Below are positions 17,839 through 26,151 of a stretch of 64,000 nt of DNA, in pieces (position 1 is the stretch's first letter; every line of letters begins with the position of its first letter). The notes below the pieces were generated by a model, which was not told the DNA's origin, did no database searches, and was given only the letters and a program-made list of their open reading frames with translations. Source of the DNA: Halomonas binhaiensis (GTDB taxonomy: Bacteria; Pseudomonadota; Gammaproteobacteria; Pseudomonadales; Halomonadaceae); assembly GCF_008329985.2 (NCBI RefSeq), contig NZ_CP038437.2, positions 2,976,001 to 3,040,000 on the forward strand, in the 5' to 3' direction. The position numbers were made by a program, and so were the translations under genes.

Positions 17839-18912
17839 TTACAGCAAATCGTGTTCTTCGAGATAGGCCACCACGGAGTCGTAGTATTCCTGGGTAATCT
17901 CGTTACGCTTGGCCCATTCGGCCCATTCGTCCTTGGCGATGTTGCGGAACTTGACACGCTCTTCCGCCGGCAGGTCGATGATTTCGATATCCGGATCCTG
18001 CTTCGCCTCTTCTACAGCGGCCTGATCCAGTTCCTTGAGCTTGGCCACCATCTCGACAGCCATCTCATCTACGGAAGTTTCCAGCATGGACTTAAGGTCA
18101 TCGGGCAGGCCGTCCCAGATTTCCTTGTTCAAGGACACAGCCACCATCGGCAGGGAGTGGAAACCCGGATACAGCGGATAAGGTGCGAACTTGTGCAGTC
18201 CCTGGGCCTGGTTAGTCGCAAAGACGGTGTAATCGGCAGCATCGATTACCCCCTTTTCCAGCCCGGTGTAGACTTCAGAGCCCGGCAAGTTGACCGGTGT
18301 CGCACCCGCTGCCTCGAAGATGTTGTAGACCATGCCTTCCGGCGCACGGATCTTGAGGCCCTTCAGATCGTCGACAGAACGCACTGGCTTGGTGGATGGC
18401 AAGGATTCCAGACCCGTTGCCCCAGCACCGATCAAGTGCAGGCCGTAGGGCTCGACCAGTTTGTTGTAGAGGTCTTCACCACCACCGTTGTTCATGTAAT
18501 CAAGAAAATCGTTGGGATCGCTCCAGGCCCCTACCAGGTTGCCCATCATGCCGAAGGCAGGGTTCTGGCCGGTAAAGTAGCTGGGATCCGTCAAGTGGCC
18601 CTGAAGAATACCGGACTGTACTGCCTGCAGCGTCTGGTTGGCCTGGACCACGGCATTGACCGGCAAGATCTCGATGGTAATACGGCCATCGGACAACTCG
18701 TTGACTTTCTGAGCCCACTCTTTCTTGATTTCGAACTGCGGCTCGCCAGCCGTTTCGGAAGTCTGGAATGTCCATTCATACTCGGCAGCATGAGCAGAGC
18801 TGGCCATGACGGCGAGAATCGCCGCGGAAAGAACCCTGAGATTGGACAGGGGCTTGAGATTAGAGAGGGGCTTGAGACTGGAGAGTGTCTTGAGCTTGGT
18901 GCTAGCCTTCAT
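17839..18912 (-). CDS. TRAP transporter substrate-binding protein (DctP family) with repeat-expanded signal peptide
   Basis: The 357-residue DctP-type protein has family segments DLKGLKIRAPEG, VIDAADYTVFATNQ and YPGFHSLPMV. Its signal region is unusually long: after MKASTK comes four six-residue repeats (LKTLSS, LKPLSN, LKPLSN, LRVLSA) and only then a hydrophobic core ending SSAHAAE. The repeat is visible in DNA as 4 x 18 bp. The chosen ATG follows AAGGA and leaves a 7-bp gap to the regulator; a further 18 codons are open upstream. It binds the solute in the periplasm, probably a sugar acid. Confidence 0.9.
   Translation of the reverse strand: MKASTKLKTLSSLKPLSNLKPLSNLRVLSAAILAVMASSAHAAEYEWTFQTSETAGEPQFEIKKEWAQKVNELSDGRITIEILPVNAVVQANQTLQAVQSGILQGHLTDPSYFTGQNPAFGMMGNLVGAWSDPNDFLDYMNNGGGEDLYNKLVEPYGLHLIGAGATGLESLPSTKPVRSVDDLKGLKIRAPEGMVYNIFEAAGATPVNLPGSEVYTGLEKGVIDAADYTVFATNQAQGLHKFAPYPLYPGFHSLPMVAVSLNKEIWDGLPDDLKSMLETSVDEMAVEMVAKLKELDQAAVEEAKQDPDIEIIDLPAEERVKFRNIAKDEWAEWAKRNEITQEYYDSVVAYLEEHDLL
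18823..18894 (-). repeat. Four 18-bp tandem repeats inside a signal-peptide coding region
   Basis: Four consecutive 18-bp units encode LKTLSS, LKPLSN, LKPLSN and LRVLSA. The middle two units are nearly identical at the DNA level. Because 18 is a multiple of three, copy-number change keeps the frame and only lengthens the signal-peptide n-region. Confidence 0.92.
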
Positions 18913-18919
18913 GAGCTGG

Positions 18920-19732
18920 TCATCCTTCTTGTGTGCGCGTAACAAGATCATTGTTGTCAAGATCATTATGGGAATCGAAGGTCGTCTCGATAGCAGGTAT
19001 ATGGCGCAGCAGACCCTCGAGACCCAGGTCCTGCCTTGTACGTTGCAACACCGCTACTGCAGCTTCTGCAGCCGCTTGCGGTTGCCTCAGACGGATCGCC
19101 TCCATCACTCGACGGTGGCGTTCCATGCTGTCACTCAAGCGCTTGGCAGACTGGTTGGAGCGCTCTACCACAAGCGCAATTGCTGGCTTGAGCACGTGAC
19201 TGATCTGAGCCCAGACCAGATTGTGCGAAGCGGTAAATATGGCTTCATGAAAAGCCACATCGTATTCATCATGGGTCTTCCCTGCGTAACAGCGATCTTC
19301 ATTTTCCAGCGCCTTGATCATGCCTTCGTACGCTGTCTCGATCGCCAACAGGTCCACCGCAGTCGCATGCTCCGCTGCCAAGCGGGCAACATAAGGCTCC
19401 ACTGCAGCGCGAAAGCTGAATACCTCACGCTGAATGGCCGGGTTGGGTTTTGCATAGCTGGCCAGCCACCCACTCACGCGAGGATCCAGCAGATGCCATT
19501 TCTCGAGTGGCTGAATGCGCGATCCTTGCCCAGAAATTCGGGTAATCAGCCCCGTCGCAACCAGAATCTGCAATGCACTGCGCACGGTGGAGCGACTGAC
19601 CTCGAAACGTTCGCACAGGTCCACTTCCCGAGGCAGGAAATCTCCAGGTGCGTAATCACCATTGAAGATCGATTCGGCCAGGGCATCGGCGATATCAGGG
19701 CGTATGCGACGCTTTGGGGAAGACGCTGTCAT
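18920..19732 (-). CDS. dgoR: GntR/FadR-family regulator, probable DgoR
   Basis: The protein of about 270 residues has an N-terminal winged helix (GDFLPREVDLCERFEVSRSTVRSAL in overlapping parts FLPREVDLCERF and VSRSTVRSALQIL) and a C-terminal FCD ligand-binding domain. It heads the dctPQM-dgoA-dgoK operon, as DgoR does, and probably senses a galactonate-pathway acid. The start is ambiguous: the longest frame begins 12 codons upstream, but its ATG lies inside a perfect palindrome that looks like the operator. I therefore prefer the downstream ATG giving MTASSPKRR, which has a weak GGA before it. Confidence 0.82.
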   Translation of the reverse strand: MTASSPKRRIRPDIADALAESIFNGDYAPGDFLPREVDLCERFEVSRSTVRSALQILVATGLITRISGQGSRIQPLEKWHLLDPRVSGWLASYAKPNPAIQREVFSFRAAVEPYVARLAAEHATAVDLLAIETAYEGMIKALENEDRCYAGKTHDEYDVAFHEAIFTASHNLVWAQISHVLKPAIALVVERSNQSAKRLSDSMERHRRVMEAIRLRQPQAAAEAAVAVLQRTRQDLGLEGLLRHIPAIETTFDSHNDLDNNDLVTRTQEG

Positions 19733-19736
19733 ATTC

Positions 19737-19769
19737 ATGTCCGACGAGAGCCGCTTTATGTCGGACATA
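19737..19769 (-). promoter_or_regulatory. Twin palindromic operator at the head of the dgo operon
   Basis: TATGTCGGACATA (19757-19769) is a perfect 13-bp palindrome around a central G. A second, partly degenerate site, ATGTCCGAC (19737-19745), lies 23 bp away centre to centre, about two helical turns. The half-site TGTC-N-GACA fits FadR-subfamily GntR operators. Its place at the regulator start suggests autoregulation. Confidence 0.68.
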
Positions 19770-19870
19770 GCATCAACAAAAAAAGACCTGTGTGCCTTTA
19801 GACTTTAGTCCTTGGTATGGAAGTCACTGGCTGGCAAGGCTATTTTGGTGGTCTGCTAAGTGGAGGATGC

Positions 19871-20794
19871 ATGCCCTTGGATACCCGCCCCATCGTCGTG
19901 GTCGGTGGTACTGGCTTCGTTGGCCGGGCCATCGTGCGAGAGCTGTTTTACAGTGGCCAGCATGTGCGCGTCGTTGCGCGCCGTGTCTCGACCGCCGAGG
20001 ACGTGTTGCCTGGAGAACTGGAGCCAGGAGATCCACTGGAAGTGCAGAATGCTGACATTGGAGATGCCGAAAGCCTCAAGCCCGTTCTGGAGGGCGCTCG
20101 TGCCGTCATCAATGTGGTAGGTCTTTATACAGAGAGCAAAGACATCCGCTTCCATGATGTACATGTCGAGGGGGCATCGCGCCTGGCTTACCTGGCCAGG
20201 CAGGCAGGCGTCGAACAATACTTGCTGATGTCAGGAATCGGGGCGCGCAGTGACTCACCATCACCTTATATTCGAGCCAGGGCCGAGGGGGAACAGGCCG
20301 TGATGGCAGAAATGGCCCGAGCGGTCATCTTGCGCCCCAGTGCGCTCTATGCCGAGCACGGAGGTTTTCTGCCAGGCATCGCTCGTCTTGCTCGATTGCC
20401 CATGGTGCCGCTGTTCGGGCAGGGACAAAGCCGTCTGCAGCCATTGCATCTAGGTGATCTGGCCAGTGCGGTAACTCGCCTGGTGTGCCGCTCGGACACA
20501 CCACGCATGTTGTTCGAATTCGGCGGCCCAGACCCGTTCACCTATCGGGAATTGATCCTGCAGGTCGCCCGCCACCTGGAACGGGAACCACGCCTGGTTC
20601 CCGTTCCCATGCTGCTCTGGCATGCCCTGGCCAAGGCAATGTCCGGCCTACCCTCACCGCCCTTGACCCGGGACATGCTGTGGCTGGTCAGTGAAGACAA
20701 CCTGGTCGGTGAAGGTGTCGGCACCTTTGCTGACCTGGGCATCAAACCGCGCAGCCTGCGTGACAGCCTGCCTTACTGCTTGCCACGCTCCTGA
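19871..20794 (+). CDS. NAD(P)-binding protein, complex I NDUFA9-like / atypical SDR
   Basis: The 307-residue protein begins with an extended-SDR Rossmann motif, VVVGGTGFVGRAIV, and continues with VINVVGLYTESKD, HVEGASRLAYLARQAGVEQ and ILRPSALYAEH. This is the NDUFA9-like group of atypical SDRs, which bind NAD(P)H but often lack dehydrogenase activity. The catalytic YxxxK is not evident. The chosen ATG has GGAGG 4 bp upstream; an earlier in-frame ATG has none. It is transcribed away from dgoR and is probably single. Its function here is not predictable. Confidence 0.8.
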   Translation: MPLDTRPIVVVGGTGFVGRAIVRELFYSGQHVRVVARRVSTAEDVLPGELEPGDPLEVQNADIGDAESLKPVLEGARAVINVVGLYTESKDIRFHDVHVEGASRLAYLARQAGVEQYLLMSGIGARSDSPSPYIRARAEGEQAVMAEMARAVILRPSALYAEHGGFLPGIARLARLPMVPLFGQGQSRLQPLHLGDLASAVTRLVCRSDTPRMLFEFGGPDPFTYRELILQVARHLEREPRLVPVPMLLWHALAKAMSGLPSPPLTRDMLWLVSEDNLVGEGVGTFADLGIKPRSLRDSLPYCLPRS

Positions 20795-20821
20795 GCATCG
20801 CCATGGTCATCCAAGCGCTCA

Positions 20822-21358
20822 TCAACTGCCGATTTCACCGATCAAATCGCTCTGCACTACCTCGATCCAGTAACCGTCCGGATCCTTGACGAAGACGACA
20901 TTCTTCATCTTGCCCTGGTCCGGGCGCTTGATGAATTCAACGTCATTGGCGTCGAACCACTCCACCGCTGCCTCCAGGTCCGGCACATTGAAGCAGATAT
21001 GACCAAACCCCTGGGGCTCGGCATTACCATCATGGTAGATCCGCCCTTCTTCATTCTCGGTGCCCCAGTTATGCGTCAGTTCCAGCAAGCCGCGCTGCTG
21101 AAAGGTCCACACCGTTCGTTCTGTTGCTTCTGCCGGCACCTCCCGGCCTTCAAGATCACCGAGGAAATACAGCGAAAACTTCATTTCCTCGAAATCCAGG
21201 CGCCGCAACACACTCATGCCGAAGACACGTGAGTAGAAGCGCAACGACACCTCGGGATCCTTGACTCGCAACATGCAGTGATTGAGGCGAAATCCTCGCG
21301 TCTGGGCGGGAGCCGCCTCAACACCGGGATGCGCTTCACCCTGGATGTGGTCGCTCAT
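20822..21358 (-). CDS. gloA: Lactoylglutathione lyase (glyoxalase I)
   Basis: The 178-residue VOC-fold enzyme isomerises the hemithioacetal of methylglyoxal and glutathione. The conserved segments NHCMLRVKDPEVSLRFYS, LELTHNWGTENE and GFGHICFNVPDLEAA are present. The metal ligands are likely His in NHCM, Glu in LELTHN, His in GFGHI and Glu in WIEVVQ. The length matches the long, zinc-type glyoxalase I. AAGGAG precedes the ATG. Its 3' end nearly meets the convergent upstream gene. Confidence 0.93.
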   Translation of the reverse strand: MSDHIQGEAHPGVEAAPAQTRGFRLNHCMLRVKDPEVSLRFYSRVFGMSVLRRLDFEEMKFSLYFLGDLEGREVPAEATERTVWTFQQRGLLELTHNWGTENEEGRIYHDGNAEPQGFGHICFNVPDLEAAVEWFDANDVEFIKRPDQGKMKNVVFVKDPDGYWIEVVQSDLIGEIGS

Positions 21359-21420
21359 GAAATACTCCTTTTAATGATGTGATGAAAATCTTGCTCGCCA
21401 GGGCCGCCTGACGAAGTCGA

Positions 21421-23004
21421 TCAAATAGCGCCTTCGCGCATCTGCTGGCCAATGAACTCCGCCTGGCGCAATGCCAGGGAGACAATGGTCAGCGTCGGGT
21501 TCTCGGCACCGGAGGTAGTGAACTGACTGCCATCGGAAATGAACAGGTTGGCAATCTCATGGCTCTGACCATGACCGTTGCAGACACCATCCTCCGGGCG
21601 CTCGCTCATGCGACAGGTGCCCATGTTGTGCGTCGATGGGTAGGGTGGTACCTCATAGATATCCTGTGCGCCAACCGATTCGTAGAGTGCCCGCCCTTGG
21701 GCATAGGCATACTGGCGCATGGCGATGTCATTGTCGTGGTCGTCATAGTGCACGTTGGCAACCGGCAGGCCGAAACGATCCACGACGTCCCGGTTGAGTG
21801 TGATGCGATTGGTAGCTTGGGGCATGTCCTCCCCCACTAGCCACATGCCAGCCATATGCTCGTATTGATCGAGAGCGCCTGTAAAGTCCGGCCCCCAGGC
21901 ACCAGGGTCGAGAAAGGCCGCCATGAAAGGCAGGCCCAGTGATATTGTTTCCATTTCGTAGCCACCGACAAAGCCACGCTCACGGTCATGACGTGCTTCA
22001 TCGGAGATGATGCCAGCCATGGTCGTTCCGCGGTACATGTGAACAGGTTCTTCGAAGGTCGCGAACACAGAGCCCGTCGTGTGACGCATGTAATGTCGGC
22101 CGACATGCCCGGCACCGTTGGCTAGACCACCGGGAAAGCGATTGCTGGCAGAATTGAGCAGCAATCTGGGCGTTTCGATGGAATTTCCCGCGACCGCAAC
22201 CACTCTCGCCCGTTGGCGATGCTCATTGCCCTCGGCATCAAAATAGACCACGGCATTGGCCTTCCCCTGGTCATCGTGTTCGATGCGCGCCACATGCGAC
22301 TCCGGACGCAACTCCATGTGACCGGTGGCAATACCTGCTGGCAGCTCAGTGTAGAGCGTCGACCATTTTGCCTGCATCTTGCAGCCCTGAAAGCAGAATC
22401 CACGCTGCTGACAGGCAGCACGCCCATCGCGTACCGTACTGTTGATCGCCATATGCCCAGTGTTGCAGGAATAGCCCAGGTTCTTGGCGCCGGCATACAT
22501 CACCTTGAAGTTGTTGTTGCCGGGCAGTCCTTTGTTGCCATTGGTGCGGGTCACGCCCATGCGCTGTTCCGCACGGTCATACCAGGGTGCCAGGTCGTCA
22601 TAGCTCAGGGGCCAGTCAAGCAAGGCGGCTCCCTCCACATCACCGTAATGCGTCAAGGCCTGAAATTCATGGGGCTGAAACCGCAGACTGGCGCCCGCCC
22701 AGTGCACGGTGGTTCCTCCCACTGACTTGACGATCCAGGCAGGCAGATCGGGAAAATCCTTCGCCAGACGCCAGCTACCCGACGTGGTGCGTGGATCAAG
22801 CCAGGACAGCTGACTGAAGGCCGCCCACTCATCGGCGAGAAAATCAGCGGCAGTGTGCAGCTTGCCAGCTTCCAGAACCACTACATCAACCCCTTGCTGA
22901 GCCAATTCATTGGCCAGGGTCCCGCCTCCCGCACCCGACCCAATTACCACGACAACGCTGTCGTCATCGAGTGCATAAGTCTTCTGATTGTCGGTCATGG
23001 TCAT
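21421..23004 (-). CDS. GMC-family FAD oxidoreductase (gluconate/sorbitol dehydrogenase large-subunit type)
   Basis: The 527-residue flavoprotein has the Rossmann motif VIGSGAGGGTLANELAQQG near residues 21-39, followed by VVVLEAGK. The C-terminal GMC domain carries THNMGTCRM and ends in the FAD segment ISDGSQFTTSGAENPTLT. It resembles the large subunit of membrane gluconate 2-dehydrogenase and related polyol dehydrogenases. The gene upstream encodes the matching small Tat subunit, 46 bp away. No cytochrome c subunit gene is adjacent. Substrate unknown; electrons presumably go to a cytochrome encoded elsewhere. Confidence 0.9.
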   Translation of the reverse strand: MTMTDNQKTYALDDDSVVVVIGSGAGGGTLANELAQQGVDVVVLEAGKLHTAADFLADEWAAFSQLSWLDPRTTSGSWRLAKDFPDLPAWIVKSVGGTTVHWAGASLRFQPHEFQALTHYGDVEGAALLDWPLSYDDLAPWYDRAEQRMGVTRTNGNKGLPGNNNFKVMYAGAKNLGYSCNTGHMAINSTVRDGRAACQQRGFCFQGCKMQAKWSTLYTELPAGIATGHMELRPESHVARIEHDDQGKANAVVYFDAEGNEHRQRARVVAVAGNSIETPRLLLNSASNRFPGGLANGAGHVGRHYMRHTTGSVFATFEEPVHMYRGTTMAGIISDEARHDRERGFVGGYEMETISLGLPFMAAFLDPGAWGPDFTGALDQYEHMAGMWLVGEDMPQATNRITLNRDVVDRFGLPVANVHYDDHDNDIAMRQYAYAQGRALYESVGAQDIYEVPPYPSTHNMGTCRMSERPEDGVCNGHGQSHEIANLFISDGSQFTTSGAENPTLTIVSLALRQAEFIGQQMREGAI

Positions 23005-23050
23005 GCTGACCTCTCCTCATCTGCTTTTCTTGTCATCAGGCCCACGGGCA

Positions 23051-23635
23051 TCAAGTACTCGGCTCTTCGGAAGGTAGGTATCCCGCATCAGGTTGTGCTG
23101 GGTCCGGTAGCCAGGTGAGGTCGTTGAACCCCCGGGTCAGGTAGCCTGAATTGCCCTTCTCGCCCTCGTACCCGAAATGGGCGAAGGCCAACGGATTGTT
23201 GTACAGAGAAACCACTGCATCGCCTCGTACCAGCTCAAAGAACGGGGCCTTGGTCATCTCCTTGAGCAGCGCGAGACGCTGGGCATCATCGAGCGTCAGC
23301 CAGTCGCCACCCGCCTTGTCATCCAGTTGGGTGACCCCAGTACTGAGTTGCTCGGACACCTCGCCATCGGCAGCCTTCTTGTCCAGGCTCTTGATCACCA
23401 GCGCATAGACCGCATCCTCAAGGTCGGCATGGGGAAACAACTGTCGGGTCACGGCCAACAGCACTTCCCCTTGACGACTACTCAGGTGCTCCAGGGGCAC
23501 TGCCCAGCTACGACTGGGGGCCAGCAGTGCAATCGGCCCGGAAGCAAAGGCCAGCGTGCCTGCCAGCACGCCACCGCTGGCCTTGAGAAACACACGGCGG
23601 GATATGGGTTTGTGAGATAGAGGTTGGCTTATCAT
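23051..23635 (-). CDS. Gluconate 2-dehydrogenase subunit 3 family protein, Tat-exported
   Basis: The 194-residue protein begins with a Tat-type signal: SRRVFLKASGG, then a hydrophobic core and a cleavage region near SRSWAVP. The remainder fits the subunit-3 family (RQGEVLLAVTRQLFPHADLED and LVRGDAVVSLYNNPLAFAHF in overlapping parts). The subunit is thought to carry the folded flavoprotein across the membrane. The chosen ATG follows GAGGAG by 7 bp; a longer frame without family similarity extends 45 codons upstream. It is co-transcribed with the GMC gene. Confidence 0.87.
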   Translation of the reverse strand: MISQPLSHKPISRRVFLKASGGVLAGTLAFASGPIALLAPSRSWAVPLEHLSSRQGEVLLAVTRQLFPHADLEDAVYALVIKSLDKKAADGEVSEQLSTGVTQLDDKAGGDWLTLDDAQRLALLKEMTKAPFFELVRGDAVVSLYNNPLAFAHFGYEGEKGNSGYLTRGFNDLTWLPDPAQPDAGYLPSEEPST

Positions 23636-23872
23636 GTTTGTTCTCCTCGATGGCGGATCGTCGCGAATCCGGCGGCAGGAGTTCGCCACGGCAACGAACT
23701 CCGCACTCTGCCTGCTATCCTGGCCCGATGGCAGGAAGATGAGGTAACAGTGGATTACTACGTCGACCATGGTCTAATTCGGCTGGCCTTCTGCCTCCTC
23801 CAGGTTGATAGTCAATAAAGACATGCTCAATGAAGCAGCCATCATCATGCTGCCTGACAGCTGGAGTTCGCC

Positions 23873-24166
23873 ATGTGTTACATGTATGCCTCGACTGATC
23901 CATCCCGCTACGAATGCACCACTCGTTCTGTACGCCTGCAGGGCTGTGTTACCAGCGTGCGTCTGGAGAACGAGTTCTGGGAGATTCTCGAGCAGATTGC
24001 CAGTGGCCAGCAGCTGTCCACCGCACAGTTCATCAGCCAGTTGCACAGCGAAGTGTTTTCCAGCCGCGGTGAAGTGCCTAATCTGGCGTCATTGCTTCGG
24101 GTGGCTTGCGCGGTCTATCAGCAGAGTGCCATTCAGCAGCGCAACGTCAATGTATCAATGGGATGA
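23873..24166 (+). CDS. Ribbon-helix-helix domain protein
   Basis: The 97-residue protein fits the ribbon-helix-helix family found as small stand-alone proteins: a beta-strand with TTRSVRLQGCVTSVRLENEF, then helices WEILEQIASGQQ and STAQFISQLHSEV. The segment SVRLE-x-x-FWEIL is the family signature. Such proteins are presumed DNA-binding, but targets are mostly unknown. The gene diverges from the Tat/GMC pair with about 240 bp between starts, so it could regulate that pair, which is inference only. Confidence 0.78.
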   Translation: MCYMYASTDPSRYECTTRSVRLQGCVTSVRLENEFWEILEQIASGQQLSTAQFISQLHSEVFSSRGEVPNLASLLRVACAVYQQSAIQQRNVNVSMG

Positions 24167-24474
24167 TCCTGGGCGCACAGACCATGGGCCCCGAACGAAT
24201 CTCCTGCGGCAATAACTTCTTTCGCTGAGCTGCCGTCAGCTCCAGCAGAATGCCCGTGATACCTGCATTTCCCGTCGACCGACAAGAAATCTCCCCGACG
24301 AAACACCACTGCCACCATGGCCCATGGTGACGTCCTCCCCCTTGCCGCCTGGCATCCTTCCATCTGCCTGCCAATTCGTCTTTTCTGAAAGGAAAACGAA
24401 AAATTTATCGATCTACGACCTTAGTCGCACGAATGAGCCATAACCTTATTCTTCCTTGTAATCAGTGGAGATTC
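24167..24474. other. Intergenic region before the amino-acid symporter
   Basis: This 308-bp gap holds no gene I can support. One clear structure is a 17-bp palindrome, CACCATGGCCCATGGTG, at 24313-24329. I looked for a glycine riboswitch in front of the symporter and did not recognise one. Frames on the minus strand are open but lack a start with a ribosome site. Confidence 0.5.
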
Positions 24475-25989
24475 ATGAAGAATGGCTCCCGAATCTGCAC
24501 ACCGACGGAAAAAAAACACGCTATGGATTCCATCGCGACTCTCTTTACCAATTTCGTAGCCGCCGGCAACGGCCTGATCTGGGGCAAGGTTCTTGTCTAT
24601 GTCCTGATCGGCGCCGGTCTCTATTTCACTATCATGACCCGAGGCATCCAGTTCCGTTTCTTCGGACACATGTTCACCCTGCTCAAGGGTTCCCGCGACG
24701 GTGGCGAAGGCATCTCCTCCTTTCAGGCTCTGTCCACCAGCCTGGCAGCCCGGGTTGGCACAGGTAATCTGGCAGGTGTCGCCGTAGCCATCACCCTTGG
24801 AGGTCCTGGTGCCATCTTCTGGATGTGGTTGACCGCGCTGGTCGGCATGTCCACCAGCTTCATCGAATCCGCCCTGGCCCAGGCCTACAAGACTGACCAT
24901 GGCGACAAGACCTTCCGTGGAGGCCCAGCCCGTTATATTGAGCAAGGCCTGGGGCAGCGCTGGATGGCAGCCCTGTTTTCCATCTGTCTGATCATCGCTT
25001 TCGGCCTGGCCTTCAACAGCGTTCAGGCAAACTCCATTGCTCAGGCCATGGAAGGCGCGTTCGGCCTGCCTACCTGGCTGGTCGGCGTAGCTTTGATTGC
25101 CATTGTTTCTCCCATCATCTTCGGTGGCCTGCGCTCCATTGCCAAAACGGCTGAGCTGATCGTGCCGCTCATGGCCTTGCTCTATCTGATCCTGGCTGTG
25201 GTTGTGGTATTGATGAACATTGGCCAGTTGCCCAGTGCCATCGCCCTGATCTTCAAGAGTGCCTTTGGCCTTCATGAGGCAGCCGGTGGCGCCGTGGGTT
25301 ATGCCGTGGCCCAGGCCATGATGCAGGGCATCAAGCGGGGCCTGTTCTCCAACGAAGCCGGCATGGGCTCTGCCCCCAACGTAGCAGCCACCGCCAGCAC
25401 CCGGCCCAATCATCCGGCGGCGCAAGGATTCATCCAGATGCTTGGCGTGTTCCTCGACACACTGGTCATCTGTACCTGCACCGCCTCCATGATCATTCTC
25501 GCCGGACCGGAACTGTTCAGCGGCGACGCCAATGGCATCCAGTTGACCCAGGCTGCGCTGACCCACCATGTTGGAGACTGGGGCGGCATCTTCGTCGCTG
25601 TCGCCATCTTGCTGTTCGCCTTCACCTCGCTGATTGCCAACTACTCCTATGGTGAAACCAATATCGAGTACCTGGCAGGCGAACGTCGCTCGGCCACCGC
25701 TATTTTCATCTATCGCCTGGCGGTGCTGGCCATGATCATGATCGGCTCCGTGTCCGAACTCAGGGCCATCTGGAACTTTGCCGACTTGTCCATGGGCATG
25801 ATGGCACTGATCAACCTGGTCGCTATTCTGGCTCTGTCGCCGCTGGCCTTCGCCCTGTTCCGGGATTACGAGCGGCAACTCAAGGCAGGTGTGGAGCCGA
25901 CCTTCGACCCGAGCCAGTTCCCTAAGCTCGCTGCCAAGGTTGATCCAAGAGCCTGGCCGACACCACCGGAAGGTAGCGAGAAGCGTTAA
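24475..25989 (+). CDS. Sodium:alanine/glycine symporter (AGCS family)
   Basis: The 504-residue membrane protein has about 11 hydrophobic segments and the AGCS signatures GNLAGVAVAITLGGPGAIFW, GLFSNEAGMGSAPN and FTSLIANYSYGE. These carriers import alanine or glycine with sodium, consistent with a halophile. I chose the ATG with GGAG 4 bp upstream. A later ATG (MDSIATL, 24523) would fit the family N-terminus better but has no ribosome site. A 24-bp palindrome that could act as a terminator follows the stop. Confidence 0.9.
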   Translation: MKNGSRICTPTEKKHAMDSIATLFTNFVAAGNGLIWGKVLVYVLIGAGLYFTIMTRGIQFRFFGHMFTLLKGSRDGGEGISSFQALSTSLAARVGTGNLAGVAVAITLGGPGAIFWMWLTALVGMSTSFIESALAQAYKTDHGDKTFRGGPARYIEQGLGQRWMAALFSICLIIAFGLAFNSVQANSIAQAMEGAFGLPTWLVGVALIAIVSPIIFGGLRSIAKTAELIVPLMALLYLILAVVVVLMNIGQLPSAIALIFKSAFGLHEAAGGAVGYAVAQAMMQGIKRGLFSNEAGMGSAPNVAATASTRPNHPAAQGFIQMLGVFLDTLVICTCTASMIILAGPELFSGDANGIQLTQAALTHHVGDWGGIFVAVAILLFAFTSLIANYSYGETNIEYLAGERRSATAIFIYRLAVLAMIMIGSVSELRAIWNFADLSMGMMALINLVAILALSPLAFALFRDYERQLKAGVEPTFDPSQFPKLAAKVDPRAWPTPPEGSEKR

Positions 25990-26011
25990 GACAAGCTTCC
26001 GTTCATGCCCA

Positions 26012-26045
26012 ACGCCATGGCAATTGCCATGGCGTCTTCGTCTCT
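26012..26045 (+). terminator. Palindromic hairpin after the symporter gene
   Basis: A perfect 24-bp palindrome (half ACGCCATGGCAA) lies 23 bp after the stop codon and is followed by the pyrimidine-rich CTTCGTCTC. The U-tract is imperfect, so terminator strength is uncertain. Confidence 0.6.
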
Positions 26046-26151
26046 ATATGCAAGAAGCGTCAATTCATCTTCTCAATCGTGCCGATAGTAGTAAATGCCA
26101 CATACTTCAGCGATAGTGGCCAACGCCCCTCTTGCAAGAAAGGAGTCAAGC

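Noticed and set aside
24147..24374. 75-codon minus-strand frame in the spacer before the symporter
   Set aside because: No ribosome site or recognisable domain, and its end runs into the ribbon-helix-helix gene on the other strand.
24167..24474. Glycine riboswitch before the alanine/glycine symporter
   Set aside because: I looked for the paired aptamer signature and conserved GGAGAG/CTCTC elements and did not find them.
24421..25878. 485-codon minus-strand frame opposite the symporter
   Set aside because: Its composition (many Gly, Gln, His, Asp) is the usual antisense pattern of a membrane-protein gene; the plus-strand AGCS signatures are decisive.
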